This document shows, in pieces, positions 1-11,630 of a stretch of 64,000 nucleotides of DNA. Every line of letters starts with the position of its first letter. The first letter of the stretch is position 1. A program made the translations under genes and the position numbers. This DNA is from Struthio camelus (taxonomy: Eukaryota > Chordata > Aves > Struthioniformes > Struthionidae): NCBI RefSeq assembly GCF_040807025.1, contig NC_090945.1, positions 77,538,088-77,602,087 of the forward strand, read 5' to 3'. The notes beneath the pieces are model-generated. The model was not told the origin of the DNA and did no database searches. It saw only the letters and a list, made by a program, of their open reading frames with translations.

Positions 1-483
1 GTGATGGGAGACAGTGTCCAAAGCCTTGCTGAAGTCCAGGGAGACAACATCCACTGCTCTGCCCTCATCTACCCAGCCAGTCATTCCGTCATAGAAGGCT
101 ATCAGATTGGTCAAGCATGATTTCCCTTTGGTGAATCCATGCTGACTACTCCTGATCACCTTCTGGTCCTCCAGATGCTTAGTGGTGACTTCCAGGATGG
201 GCTGTTCCATCACCTTTCCAGGGATGGAGGTGAGGCTGACAGGCCTGTAGTTTCCTGGCTCCTCCTTCTTGCCCTTTTCTGAAGACGGGGGTGACATTGG
301 CTTTCTTCCAGTCCTCAGGCACCTCTCCTGATCTCCAGGACCTTTCCAAGATGATGGAGAGTGGCCTAGCGATAACATCCACCAGCTCCCCCAGCGCTTG
401 TGGGTGCATCCCATGGGGGCCGTAGATTTGTGGATGTCAAGTTTGCACAAATGATCTCTAATCTGATCCTCCTTGACCAAGGG
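1..483 (-). mobile_element. CR1 LINE fragment, reverse transcriptase part
   Basis: Read on the minus strand this is part of the reverse transcriptase of a CR1 non-LTR retrotransposon. The frame at 409-179 includes the CR1-typical stretch around [16 protein letters not shown]. After a frame break, the segment at about 178-1 reads on through [20 protein letters not shown] and ends with the polymerase motif [13 protein letters not shown]. The copy is dead: it has at least one frameshift, is cut at its 5' side near 480, and runs off the left edge of the window. Identification is from remembered CR1 protein motifs, not an alignment. Confidence is high for CR1 and low for the exact right boundary. 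Confidence 0.88.
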
Positions 484-1215
484 AGAGCACGTTGCACAGG
501 ATCGTGTCCATGTGGGCTTTGAATATCTCCAGAGAAGGAGACTCCACAACCTCTCTGGGCAACCTGTTCCAGTGCTCTGTCACCCTCACAGCAAAGAAGC
601 TTTTCCTCATATTCAGATGGGAAATTCAGGGTTGTGATTCTGCTTCTTGCCTTGTTCCCTCCTCACAGGATCCTGAACTCCACCTTTTCATGGTGACTGA
701 TGCCAAGGCTGCCTGCAGCCTTCACCTCTCTGACCAGTTCTTCCTTGTTTGTAGCTATCATCAGGTCCATCAGAGCATCTCCCCTTGTTGGCTCCTCGGT
801 CACCTGTGTCAGGATGTTATTATCAATACACTCCAGAAACCTCCTGGATTGCTTGCGCCCTGCTGTGTTGTCCAAGTCCCCCATGAGGATCAGGGCCTGC
901 AACTGTCAGACTACTTCCAATTGTCTGAAGGCCTCATCTATTTCTTCCTCCTGATCAGGAGGCCTGTAGCAGACGCTACAAGTTCACTCATGTTGGTCCT
1001 CCCACTAATCCTGACCCATAAGCTCTCAGATGGCTCATCATCCACCCCAGGCAGAGCTCCATGCATTCCCATTGCTCTCTTATATAAAGGGCAACTCCTC
1101 CTCCTCGCCTCCCTGGTCTGTCCTTCCTATGGAGCCAGTACCCATCCATTGCAGCACTCTCGTCATGAGAGCTGTTGGCTCATTCCAGGTCTGAGAGCTG
1201 TAGGCTTGTCCCCAT
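484..1215 (-). mobile_element. CR1 LINE fragment with internal deletion (endonuclease joined to 3' part)
   Basis: On the minus strand, 1150-620 encodes decayed CR1 endonuclease. It shows motifs such as LMGDLDNTAGRKQSRRFLEC and EEPTRGDALMDL, with in-frame stops and small gaps. At about 620 the frame passes, in the middle of the normal RITTLDF region, directly into the CR1 C-terminal/3' region ([23 protein letters not shown], in pieces, at 600-500). The reverse transcriptase expected between these two parts is missing. The last roughly 100 bases of the CR1 3' end are also absent, because the piece abuts the reverse-transcriptase fragment to its left. The right boundary (about 1215) is approximate. 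Confidence 0.82.
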
Positions 1216-4200
1216 GCTCACTGTCTGGGCAGGATCACCGTTTTCTCCGTTTAAAATGGGGTGCTACTGTGCAGCTTCACAGTGCTTCACAATTAGCATA
1301 TAAACACCAAATTACATCTGTAAGTAGATTTGCCCTGCAAATAAACAAACAATGTCTAAATAAACAATCTGTTACAAGAACCCCTAGATCTGTATCCCAC
1401 ACTGTTCCACCATTCCAACAGCTAGTCCTGTATTTCCCTTGGAAGCTATACAAAATCCTCAAAGGAATTAACAGCCAGCAAGTACATGTCACCAGAATGA
1501 TTTATTTTTCACTCTTTTCCCCACTTGATTAAAGAGATATATGTCTCCTATTTCTTTGTGAAGCCTGGATTTGAAAACCTTTGTTTCACTGTATCTTCCC
1601 ATAGTCTTGGATAAGGGTACCATTAGCAGTAACGAGCAAAGACCAATCACACCCAAGGACAAACTTTTGGGCAGGTGGAAAGATGCTTTGGGTGTATGTG
1701 TCATCAGAAGCAGATGGCAAATGTTACCTTCTTTTCAATTACCATGATTACAGTATAGAGGAAGTCAGCATGCCAGATTTTCTTTTGTTTTTGATATAAA
1801 TAAATGACTTCTTGCTCTAAGTGGTAGCAGAAACTATTCCTATAATTCTCAAAATATGGAACCTGGTCATTTGTTTCTTTCTACCTAACCTTTTTTTACA
1901 TCAGCTTATCTGCGCAGAACAAGCACATCATTCTGAAAGGGAAAATGCAAATGGAGCTGGAGGCTGCCGAAAACTGTTGGAACAAGTCAATGAGAAGTGA
2001 TCCAGGGAAAACAAAATAAATTGATGATGTTCTTATCTTGATTGCTGTGTGCTTTAGCCCAGCCTTCCAAAAATAAATCTCAGTCTCCAACCCCAAATTT
2101 TGGAGGAGCAGGACTGGGTTAGCGGCTGTGAACTCTAGCACTCTGATCCTAGTTTATGCTGAACATCATGTTCACAGACAAGTTACTTTTGGCTTGATTT
2201 TTCAGCAACTCCTTTTGTTCTCAGTTGGAAATGCTGGTGCTAAACTCTTCAAAATCTGGTTTTAATGTCTTGATCTCATATATGAGAAACGCTTATTAAA
2301 CCCATAAGATGTGGGCAAAATTGTTTAGTTATCATCCCACAGTGCCGAGAAGCTATTAAGCTGGGTTTTGAGCAATCTGCTAAAGTGCAAGCCACGCTCT
2401 TTAATGCTAACTCTCTCATGTACCAACAGACTGAGAGAGAATGGGCATAGTGACTTCACCCAAACTGGAGGGAAAAAAGAAACAATACCTTACCTGTGCT
2501 TTAAGACAACAGTGATGAGGCTTGTCTTGCAATGAGTTACTTAAACTCACGCAGGCAGACGTCTTCAGCAAGGAGGTCAGTACCACAACAGAAGCCTGAG
2601 CTGTGGCGATAAATTAGTTAAAGGACCTTTTAATATCACAGACTGCAATAGCTTCATGCCAGGAGTATGGAGCCAAAGGATGCATCTCCAAAGCAGGCAG
2701 AGCCCCCTAACTGTGACTTTCCCTACATTCAGGCTGGTGAGAGTGGTTAGGGCATGCCCTGGATCCAGAGATGAGGTCTGGACTGAGATTTTGACTTGGC
2801 TTGTTGCTAGTCAGAAGAGGTCCCCTGCCTTGCCAAATATCTTACACTAGTAACTTCCATGTCAGGTCTCCAGTAGATCTTCAAGTCTGCATTGGTGTCC
2901 AGGAGGAATGTGAACTATTTAGCAGCACAGACATTGCCTGCTTCCAGGAGGATGTGCAGCTGGCCTCGTTCCACAGGTTCCTTTGGGATGGGCTGAGCTT
3001 TAACTGAAAACCACTAAAAAGTTCTGCAGACTTTTTTAAAGGAAGACTGAATGCCCTGGAATTGCATAAGGTGCACGTCAGGGTGGAGTCTTCCACTTCT
3101 TCATGCAGAAAAGCCAAAATGTTGACACTGAAAGACAGGAAGCAGATCTCAGAGCCAGTTTTGGGCTCTCGGGGAAGTAGGAAAACACTGTCTTTGTATC
3201 CGCAATAGCACAACCTCGACACAACTTTGTAGACTCGGAACTGCAACTCAACCTGGATGGAGAAATGGTTGCGGGGGAATATGAATGGTGACAGATAATT
3301 CTGATTTATGCTTCCTGATGCCATCATACAGCCTTTATTTGCTGCAATCCCTGGCAGAAGGGCTCTCTTTCTCCTTCCCCTGTTTAGGACATCCCTTGCC
3401 ACAGAGTGGCTGGCAGTGCAGCGTGGAGGGTCAAGAGGCAGCAGAGCAAGCAGCCCTGCATGCGCCTTGCTTGCAGAGGCACGGACTCTGCCCTCCCCAG
3501 CACATGCACTGCAGATGATGTGATTAGCCTGTGTCAGAGGGCACACATATTTGTGGATAGGTGCAGGTTGCAAGGGCAACCCCAACTTGGTAGTTTCCCT
3601 ACTTTGGGGTACTTAACTGTGTTATCTGATTTGTCTCTTCAGGTAGGTTTTTTTTGCTTTTGTTGTTCACAGTGACGTGCTTTGCTAATGCAGTCACACA
3701 AAAAATGCAATCAGGATATACTACATAAAAACAGGAAAGATCTTTAATCTTAGGGTCATGAGAATGACACTTGACCTAGCAAAGTTACTTTTCCAGTTGC
3801 TTTGCTTTTAATGTAATTGTTCTTTTGTTACTGACAATGCTTCAAGCCTCTGGATTTCACCAGTGTCTCCAACTATTAAGTTTTATACAAGTGATGGGCT
3901 GAGGTAGGTCTTGAGAGGACTGCAATAAAAGACCAAATGATAACAGCCCAGCAACTCTCCATTGCTTTCATTCTATCCATTTCTTCTTTCGTCTTGAAAT
4001 ATGTCCAAGTGTCCCTGAAACAGATCAGTGCTTTTTGGTTCATGGCTCAATTTTCTTCAGCTAGTGAATATTCATTTTCCTTTTGAGTGAAATAATTGGC
4101 ATAATGCAAACGGATACAAATAAAAGTTGGAAATTAAATGATGCTCTATGTGCTTTATAATAAACAGAGCAAGAAAATGACATTCATTTTTAATAAACTT

Positions 4201-4765
4201 TCCAGATGTGCACAGACATCACTTGTGGAAGTCTCCAAATGCAGGCCGAACTTTATGACAGTATCCATCCTTTATGACTGCTCTCGCTTCTAAGTTCCAG
4301 GACTGGCACCACCTTTACACAAGGTAGTTCACCCCACTTTGATAGTGGAATAAGGCATCTCACATTTGGCACAAACAGGGAATTGATATGGCATAGGAAT
4401 AACAGCTCAACATACTCCAATAATAGCTCAACAAACTCCAAGAATGTTGCTTTGCAGGATCAGACCACATGTAGCTTATCTAAAGTGGCATTGCAGGCAA
4501 CAAGTAGAAAACCCTTGTTTCACGCTCTTGCACTATCAGAAAACTTCTTAAGTTCCTCGAGCATTTGTCGCAAAACCATAATCTATCCTTTTGAATAAGA
4601 ACGCCTTGCAGCGAGGATCAGGTTTTATCCAGCACGAAGTACCCTGATAACATGCCGTAATCAGTCACCAATCTCTGCTAGGCAGAAAGCAGTCCCTGCT
4701 GTATTTTTACTGAAGCTATTTTTAAATGACAGTGTGATTTTTTTTTTCTTTTTCTCATTTGTCAG
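1216..4765. other. Intergenic, no supported gene
   Basis: This is AT-rich unique-looking sequence. The only item of note is a 234-codon minus-strand open frame at 2881-3585, treated under findings. It has no recognised domain and no convincing splice or promoter context. No RNA gene or transposon was recognised. An imperfect STR or old repeat too degraded to see by eye may be present. Confidence 0.5.
4398..4439. repeat. 21-bp direct tandem duplication
   Basis: Two head-to-tail copies of a 21-base unit (AATAAYAGCTCAACAWACTCC) differ at two positions. This is a simple small duplication with no link to a gene that I can see. Confidence 0.75.
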
Positions 4766-4878
4766 TGGAAGAACTGGCTGTGCTGTGCATGTGTTCTGAC
4801 AAGAAACTTCCAGTTATTTTTCAGCCCATTCCAGCTGGGTCAGAGGCAGAGCTGGAGAAAGTGCTGACTATGGGCAGG
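4766..4878 (+). other. Exon-like segment of unknown gene (candidate)
   Basis: The segment is 113 nt and is preceded by a long pyrimidine tract and TTTGTCAG, a good 3' splice site. It is followed by GGCAGG|GTGAGC, a good 5' splice site. One frame is open throughout and would give about 37 residues (VEELAVLCMCSDKKLPVIF and onward) with a coding-like composition. I do not recognise the peptide, and it does not match the parts of ZFYVE28 that I know. No partner exons were found nearby, so this may be chance, a lncRNA exon or a decayed exon. Confidence 0.22.
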
Positions 4879-7800
4879 GTGAGCTCTCCAGGGAGCAGTG
4901 ATCCTGGAAACCTCTTCCTGTCACCATCCACCAGGGTCCAGCTGTGGGAAAAGCCTTCTAGGTTTCTTGTGACTCTGTGGTGCTGCTGCTGGTTTTGGCT
5001 GGTTTTCACAAGTGACGCTGTTTTATGTTTAGCTGAGCTGCTACTTGCATGAGGGTTTTTTTTTTTTTCATTTCAATTGTGCTAGATTTTCAATAAATTA
5101 TTCTTTTAGGTTTAAGTTCTGAATTGCCTCAAGGCATGAGCATCTAAAAACTGAGCTTATGAATTGTCTGAAAGGCAAGTGAATCTTTGCTGTCTTTATG
5201 TGGACAACTCACATTTCATGTCTTCACACAGCTTTCCCAAATGGAGACATAATTGATTCCACCTCTTTGCCTAAATGCCTGGGTACTGCTGTATGTTCCA
5301 AAACCTGCTTTATATTTCATTTTCCTCAGTAACATACTACAGAGTGACATGAGCCTGTTTCCATCCCCCGAGGATTTCTTCTGAATGAAGAAAATATAAA
5401 ATGTCTGCTGGAATTTTGCTAATTTCCAAGCCCTACACACTTAAGCCCTGTTGGATGACAGCTGTCCTACAGTTTTATACCAAGATTTTCTAGCACATCA
5501 GATTCAGGCATGAATGGCTCACAGCAGATAAAACTCTACTGAGAAATATGTGCAGCTAGTGGATATAAAACATGCCTAATTAAATCCTGGACAATTATGT
5601 TCTTTGGTTTTAAGTCCACTGTTTATATATGGGCCCAAGATTTCTGTTTTTACCTCTCTGAGTAATGTGAACTCACACAGGATTTGGTTCCATCACCTTC
5701 TCTTAGATATAATACCTCACTATAGAGGTAATCCCATAGACATTACTGCTGCTAAGGTAGAATACCATTCAATATAAGAAATGGTGTCAGACCCAGTCCC
5801 ACAAGAGGTACCAAACTCTAGAGTCAGTCCTATGACAAGACCAAGATCGTTGTTACTAAAATTTTCTGCCCTGATCTGGTAGCTCCAGTGGTCAGAGCAA
5901 GAAGGAGAATTACATCTCTACTTAGCCTGAGCTATGCCAGCTCCTACCAGTTCTGGAGGCTGCTTTTTTGACAGTAGAATCCAGAAAAACTGGATTGAAA
6001 CCAACATGCTTATTTCCCAGTTGGGAAGCTGACTGATATTCTAAAATGTCTTAAATTTTGTAGTTTTTGCTGTTATTATCCAAAAGCCATTGGAAAGAGT
6101 AGAAATAGTTTGATAGTTGAATAGTTTGATGGGGTAGATTTTAAAGATATTTTGGACCCTAGTAATTTCTGTAGGCTTTGGTTAAGATTCCTAGGGCAAT
6201 AGTAATGGAAGCTGTAAAAATACGTCCCTTATTCTTGATGGCTTTACGTCAGAAGTTTACTACTCTAATCATTAACTAGGCTGCTGCATTATCTATGAAA
6301 ATTGTTCTGTAATATTTATGAAATGTGACCTTTGTTAATTCAATGTTACAACGCGTTAGATTCATTCTGTTTGCAAGTGGAACAGATTTCAAAATCACTC
6401 TGCAATTAGTACAGTTTGATCTAACCAGCCTATCTCTGCATGGGGTAGCCTTCTACTGAAACAGCAGGATTGCTGTCAGAAATGAAATGTATTTTCCATA
6501 CGGCTGAAAGTAAGGCTGTAACACCTGCTTGCACTACATCTTATTTGGCAAAGGTAATTACTGAATGAATATTCCCAATATAGGAAAAAAGTAACCAGGC
6601 TTAGAAATCTTTTGTTATGAGATATAGCTAAAATAAAAAGTTGTACCTGGCTCAAACTGTTTGCTATATGTAATATGATAAGGGGAAAACAAAGGGGCAA
6701 TTTCAGGCTGAAACGTGCACTGTTAACAATTCCATAATACGTACAATTGAGTGATTGCACGTGACGAGGAATATTCGGAAGTAGGCCAGTGGAGTCCAGA
6801 GACTTTGGTCTGTGACTCTCCAAATCACTCCCTAAGGCCACCGTTAGGCTGGAATGATAAAGAGCCTCCCGCCTGAAAAGCCCATCTGCCTTATCTATCT
6901 AATGCTGTCATTAATTGCTGATTCTCACAGTAATATAGGACAGCCTTTACAGCCTCAGTTTATATAGCATTTTGGAGGAACTAAATTTCATTGCAATGAC
7001 AAATGTGCAAGAGGAGCATCATGCAGTGATGCCATGTGGCACCATTCAGTGAGCTGCAATAGTAGATCACTAAAAGTGTGTAGCATCCTTATTATTTTCA
7101 TCCAGAGGCTCAAACTGGTCAGTGTTAGCGTCCCATTTTCTATATGGGGAAACCAAATCTCACTAAAACTGTGACTTGCTCGTGTGACACAGGAGGTCAT
7201 GAACAAAACTGAACACTCACATCCTTCCATCCCTCCATTAGTCCCCTAAAACTGTCCACTAGTGATGGGTATCTAAATCAGTGTTTGGTTTGATGAGCCA
7301 AGTTCAGGTCTGCTGACACTTCTCCATAGACTCATATCAGAAATCATTTTGGCCCTGTGTACACCTATGTTGTTTTCCTCTAGCATGACATATGACTGTA
7401 TTTTCCTTTACAGAAAATAAATATCCTCTTGGATAAAGCAGGGACTGGAAAGCAATAAAGACACCACTTTCACAGTCTACTCTATGCATGGGAAGAGAGA
7501 GGGAGGCTTGGGGCTGGTGGAGGTAAGGCACTTGGGCTTATTCTGGCTAATGTGAAGAAGAGTTCGAATAGAGATGATCCTGAGTGGAAACCTCTGGTCT
7601 AAGCGTTGCTGATATTTAAAAGTGTTCACATTCAAATTTTGATTTGAAAAAATAACATGGCCTGTTTGTACTCTCACTGCTGTATCTGCATATGAGGGGC
7701 AGATTTGTTGCGTGTGGTGAAAAGGGAGAAAATGAACTGTGGGGTTGAGGGTGGACTAGTATGGAGTGGGCAGATCCCCATCCAGGACAAACCAGTACAA

Positions 7801-10800
7801 CCACACTGCAGATAACACAGCTCTATCAGATTTACGTTAGCTACTGATCCAGCCCACTGTGGTTTTGCAGTTCAAGGATGGCTCTGAGAGTGAAGGTACT
7901 CAAGTCCTGATGACGTTTCTGACTTTCAACACGGCATTCAAGCTCAGTTTTCCCATGTATAAAATGGAGAGATTAGTATTAACCTACAGGACCTGAACAC
8001 TTTGCTGTGAAGACAACAGCACAGACCGTAGAGAGAAAGTCCTGCCCATGTTCTGCTGCCAGAGTCAGCTTTCCACGGCTCATGGTTATGTCCTAAAAAA
8101 TTCAACCATCTGCAGGCCTGGTCCACAGTGCCTGATGAACTTCCCCTCTCTCTGTGACCTTGACGGTGTTCCAGCACACAAAGGAACTGTTAAGGAAACA
8201 AATGTGAGTTGTGCCTGTGAGTGACATGCGTATCTTGGCACCTGGCCTAAAACCGTGGCACTTGTTCCCAGAACTCACCAGAATGGGGGAGTCCTGCTTC
8301 CTTCAGAATAAAATGCACTTCACGTCATTCCACTGTGCCACAAGGGAAAGGAAAAAAATACAAAAAGTCTTAGCAGGGAAAGCGCAAGAGAGAAGCTATA
8401 GTTAGACACTTACAGGCTGGTGTGATGTGGGAAGTGGGAGAAAACAAGGACTCTGTAGATACCATTACAATGAGCTATAGCACTGCCAGCTAAAGGGAGC
8501 GGTGAGCGGGCACCCTCTGATGGGCTCCACTCGCCCACCAGCCCACCTGACTCTCAATGTACGTTTCGGTGGATAATTCTCCTGTTTCCCAAAATTGTTT
8601 CCTAAGTAAGAAACATTTGGAACAGGTTAAATCATGTGCAGTGTACCCACTGGCAAGCAAGAAAGGATTTGAGCGAGAATATGTGAAACCAGGGAGAAGG
8701 GGCAAGAGCAGCTGTGACGATCAGATGTGCTCAGCCTCCCCATGTGTCCAAGGACTATGAAGAAGTGCCCCGACAGCCAGGGCAAAAGGTGGTGACATGG
8801 GGCAGTGACTGCGGCACTCGGAGGCGGGGTAGCCATGGCATGGGTACGGCTGCCCATGGGTATAGCTTCTTGTTGGCACTCCATTCCAGGCATTTATTGC
8901 AGTTGCAGGCACCAGAGCAGAACAGAGAAGATGTTGCACAGGTCTTGAATGCATCTTGCTGAGTACGAGTTGCCTGGGACTGTTCCCAGCTGGCCACTTC
9001 GATGAAGCCACCCTGTATTAGGAGGTGAAGGAGGGTTTAGGTCTATTGGATGCAAACCTGGCTGGGCCATTTGGCCTCTAGACCAGAAAACAGTCCCTGG
9101 GCAATTGTATTTGATGTGTCATTGCAGCCTGCAGGGAGGGGGAAAACAAGTTCCCATCCTGGAAAAAAGCACCACTTCCTTCAATGCCTCTTCTGAGCAG
9201 AGCCATGGCACTGTGTCCTTAGTCCAGGCACAGGCCATCTTGCAGGCCACAAAATGACAACGTAAATTCCACAAAGCTAGCAGTTATTAGAAGTCACAAA
9301 TATTCCTAATTCTTGTAGGCAGCACACACAGCATTCCTGCCCATGCTGCCTGCACTGGTGTAGACAGGGTAAAGTCTTGGGGGTGTCTCATTAACCCACA
9401 GCACTGAAGTAGGCACAGATCCAGGGAATGAGAAAGAAGAAGTGGTTTGAGCAAAAATGTCTAGAAATCCCCAAGCTCTCGTCGGAGAGCAGCGTGTTAG
9501 AACCAGGTTCCTTCCTGTTGTGTTGAGCAAGTTCCTCCCTGCAGCGATTCAACATGATGGTTTCTCTTTTCAGGATCACGGATTGGTCTTTCAGGCGAGA
9601 GATTCTTCTGCCACTGCATCCTTCCTCAAAGATACAGCTTGCTTCACTATACACCTATTATGGGAAACAAACACAACACTAAGTGATTGGACACCAATTC
9701 TGTGAGAGCACCACAGCTCTTTGAAATATCTGTGAGATCTCCATCAGCCATGTGAAATCCCCATTTGGTTTCAGGTCTTCTCTTGGCCTTTTTTTTTGCA
9801 GACACTTCAGCATTTTTGAGCCTCTGGAAGTCCAGTTCTATGCTTTTTCATAATTAGGAAACTGAGAGCTGAGATTCATTTACTTGTTTCCTGTGAAACT
9901 CAAAGGGCCTGAGAGACTGTACGTTTGTATGTGTGTTTGGGGGGTGGGGGTGGGGGGGCAAGGAGGAGTACACAGGATTGCCTGGAGGGTATAAGGGTGA
10001 GTTTCCAATATAATGAAGAGAGATTTTTGGCTTGGGAACATTTTTCTCAGACTACTGGAAGTATCTCTCCTAAGGTCAGGTTTCGCAGCTTGCTGTCACT
10101 GTAGTTCTCAAACTGTGGTTCAGTGACCACAGCAGTCCTCCCCGCTTGCCAATGGGCATCTCCTCCTCTTCATCGACATCAGCTACATCTTCTGTTAGGT
10201 ATCTTCTTTTCCTGCATTGCCATTTTTGCCACAGAAGTGTTTTGTTAACTAGTAAGTGTTTCAAACAACTTGAAAAGGAAGGGACACGGCGCATGAGGTG
10301 GGTGTGTAAGACAGTCTGTCACTGAAGATGTGGGCAGCACTAAAGAATTGTTTGGAACTCCCCATCAAAGCTTCCCATTCCTATCTGTCCCTGGCTTTGC
10401 ACCCTTCCATACCACGGGCTGAGATTGCAGAGCTGGGAAATGGAAAGCAGGCATAAGGCATGTCATGATTCAGCAGTGCTGATTCTAAAAAACAGCTTTC
10501 CAGCTGTCAGAAGGCAAAGTTCCTGTATGTAAATACTTTCAATAGAATAATCATAAAATTTATAGATATTTCAAGAAATGAACTTTAGCTTTTTCCTCCA
10601 GCAAAAAAAAAAAAAAAATTACAATTACAGCCTTTGTGTGTCACGTAGCTGTTTACTAACATGTAACATAACTGTGGTGCTCAAAAGTGGGGGAAAGAAT
10701 CTGGATGAAAGGAAATTTTGTTTTAACCTAAAGTGTTCTCCATAAAAGTATTATGCTGAGTGGATGACTAATGTAACCAGTGTGTGTTTTGAAGCATGTC

Positions 10801-11465
10801 ATGAACACCTGTAATGCCTTCTGAGCACACAAAGTAAAACTCCATGAAAGAATTAATTTACAAATCTGATTAAGCATAGTGCCCAAGTGGCATAAAGCAT
10901 CATACAATAAATAGTAGGCTCTACAGGTAAGCAGAGTTTTAAAAAGCAAAACAAACAGATACTCCACAGAGAGCCCTCATGTGCATTTTGTGTAGTTTAA
11001 TGTACTTGATTAGATGTCAAAGGTACAAGCAAATAATTAAAACAGATGTCACACTAATGTATTACTTCCTACCTCCTCTTCATTAAGCCATCATATTATC
11101 AGTCTAATGTAAAGCATATATCTTAATTTAGGAAGCAAAAGCAGGCCTGTAAACAGAAGAATGAGTCATAAGGTATGTTTTTTCTATTGTTGTCAAGATA
11201 GACTTCCAGTATGGTCTGCTGCTAGTCATCATAGTAGCTTTTTGGAATAAGTTCACCTTGCATCATAGCAAGTTAGTGTGGACCAAAAACCTGCTGTCTG
11301 CTGGGGGCTTTGTCCCCCACCAGACACAGTCCATTGCAGTAGTGCTTCACTCACCCACTGTTGACCTTCACAGTATGGCCAGAGTATCCCAGCACTGACT
11401 CAGTCCCATTGGGACAAGATGGTGGCACACACTCACCAGTGTGAGGGTGACAGAGCCCCGAAGCA
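4879..11465. other. Intergenic, no supported gene
   Basis: AT-rich sequence without a recognised coding exon, RNA gene or transposon. Open frames here are short and overlap on both strands, as expected by chance. It includes a G-run tract near 9938 and a poly-A run near 10603. Confidence 0.5.
9938..9960 (+). repeat. G-rich tract with quadruplex potential
   Basis: Three long G runs are separated by single T bases (GGGGGGTGGGGGTGGGGGGG) and lie at the end of a short GT stretch. The runs are long enough to form a G-quadruplex on the + strand. It is in intergenic DNA with no assigned role. Confidence 0.6.
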
Positions 11466-11630
11466 GATTGTCCAGAGAGGTTGTGGAGTCTCCTTCCTCG
11501 GAGATATTCAAAAGTCATCTGGACACAGTCCTGGGCAACGTGCTCTAGGTGACCTTGTGTGAGCAAGGGGATTGGACTAGATGATCTCCAGAGGTCCCTT
11601 CCAACCTCATCCATTCTGTGATTCTGTGAT
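11466..11630 (+). mobile_element. CR1 LINE 3' end (5'-truncated copy)
   Basis: This is the 3' tail of a CR1 element in the sense direction. It starts in the segment around CCAGAGAGGTTGTGGAGTCT and continues through GGATTGGACTAGATGATCTC and GGTCCCTTCCAACCTC. It ends with two copies of the CR1 terminal octamer (ATTCTGTG twice, then AT) at 11613-11630. Heavy 5' truncation is normal for CR1. Only a few substitutions from the usual consensus are visible, so this copy is not among the oldest. Confidence 0.93.

Noticed and set aside
492..1532. 346-codon open frame on the + strand
   Set aside because: It is the antisense of the CR1 fragment at 484-1215 plus adjacent unique sequence. The minus strand carries recognisable CR1 endonuclease motifs.
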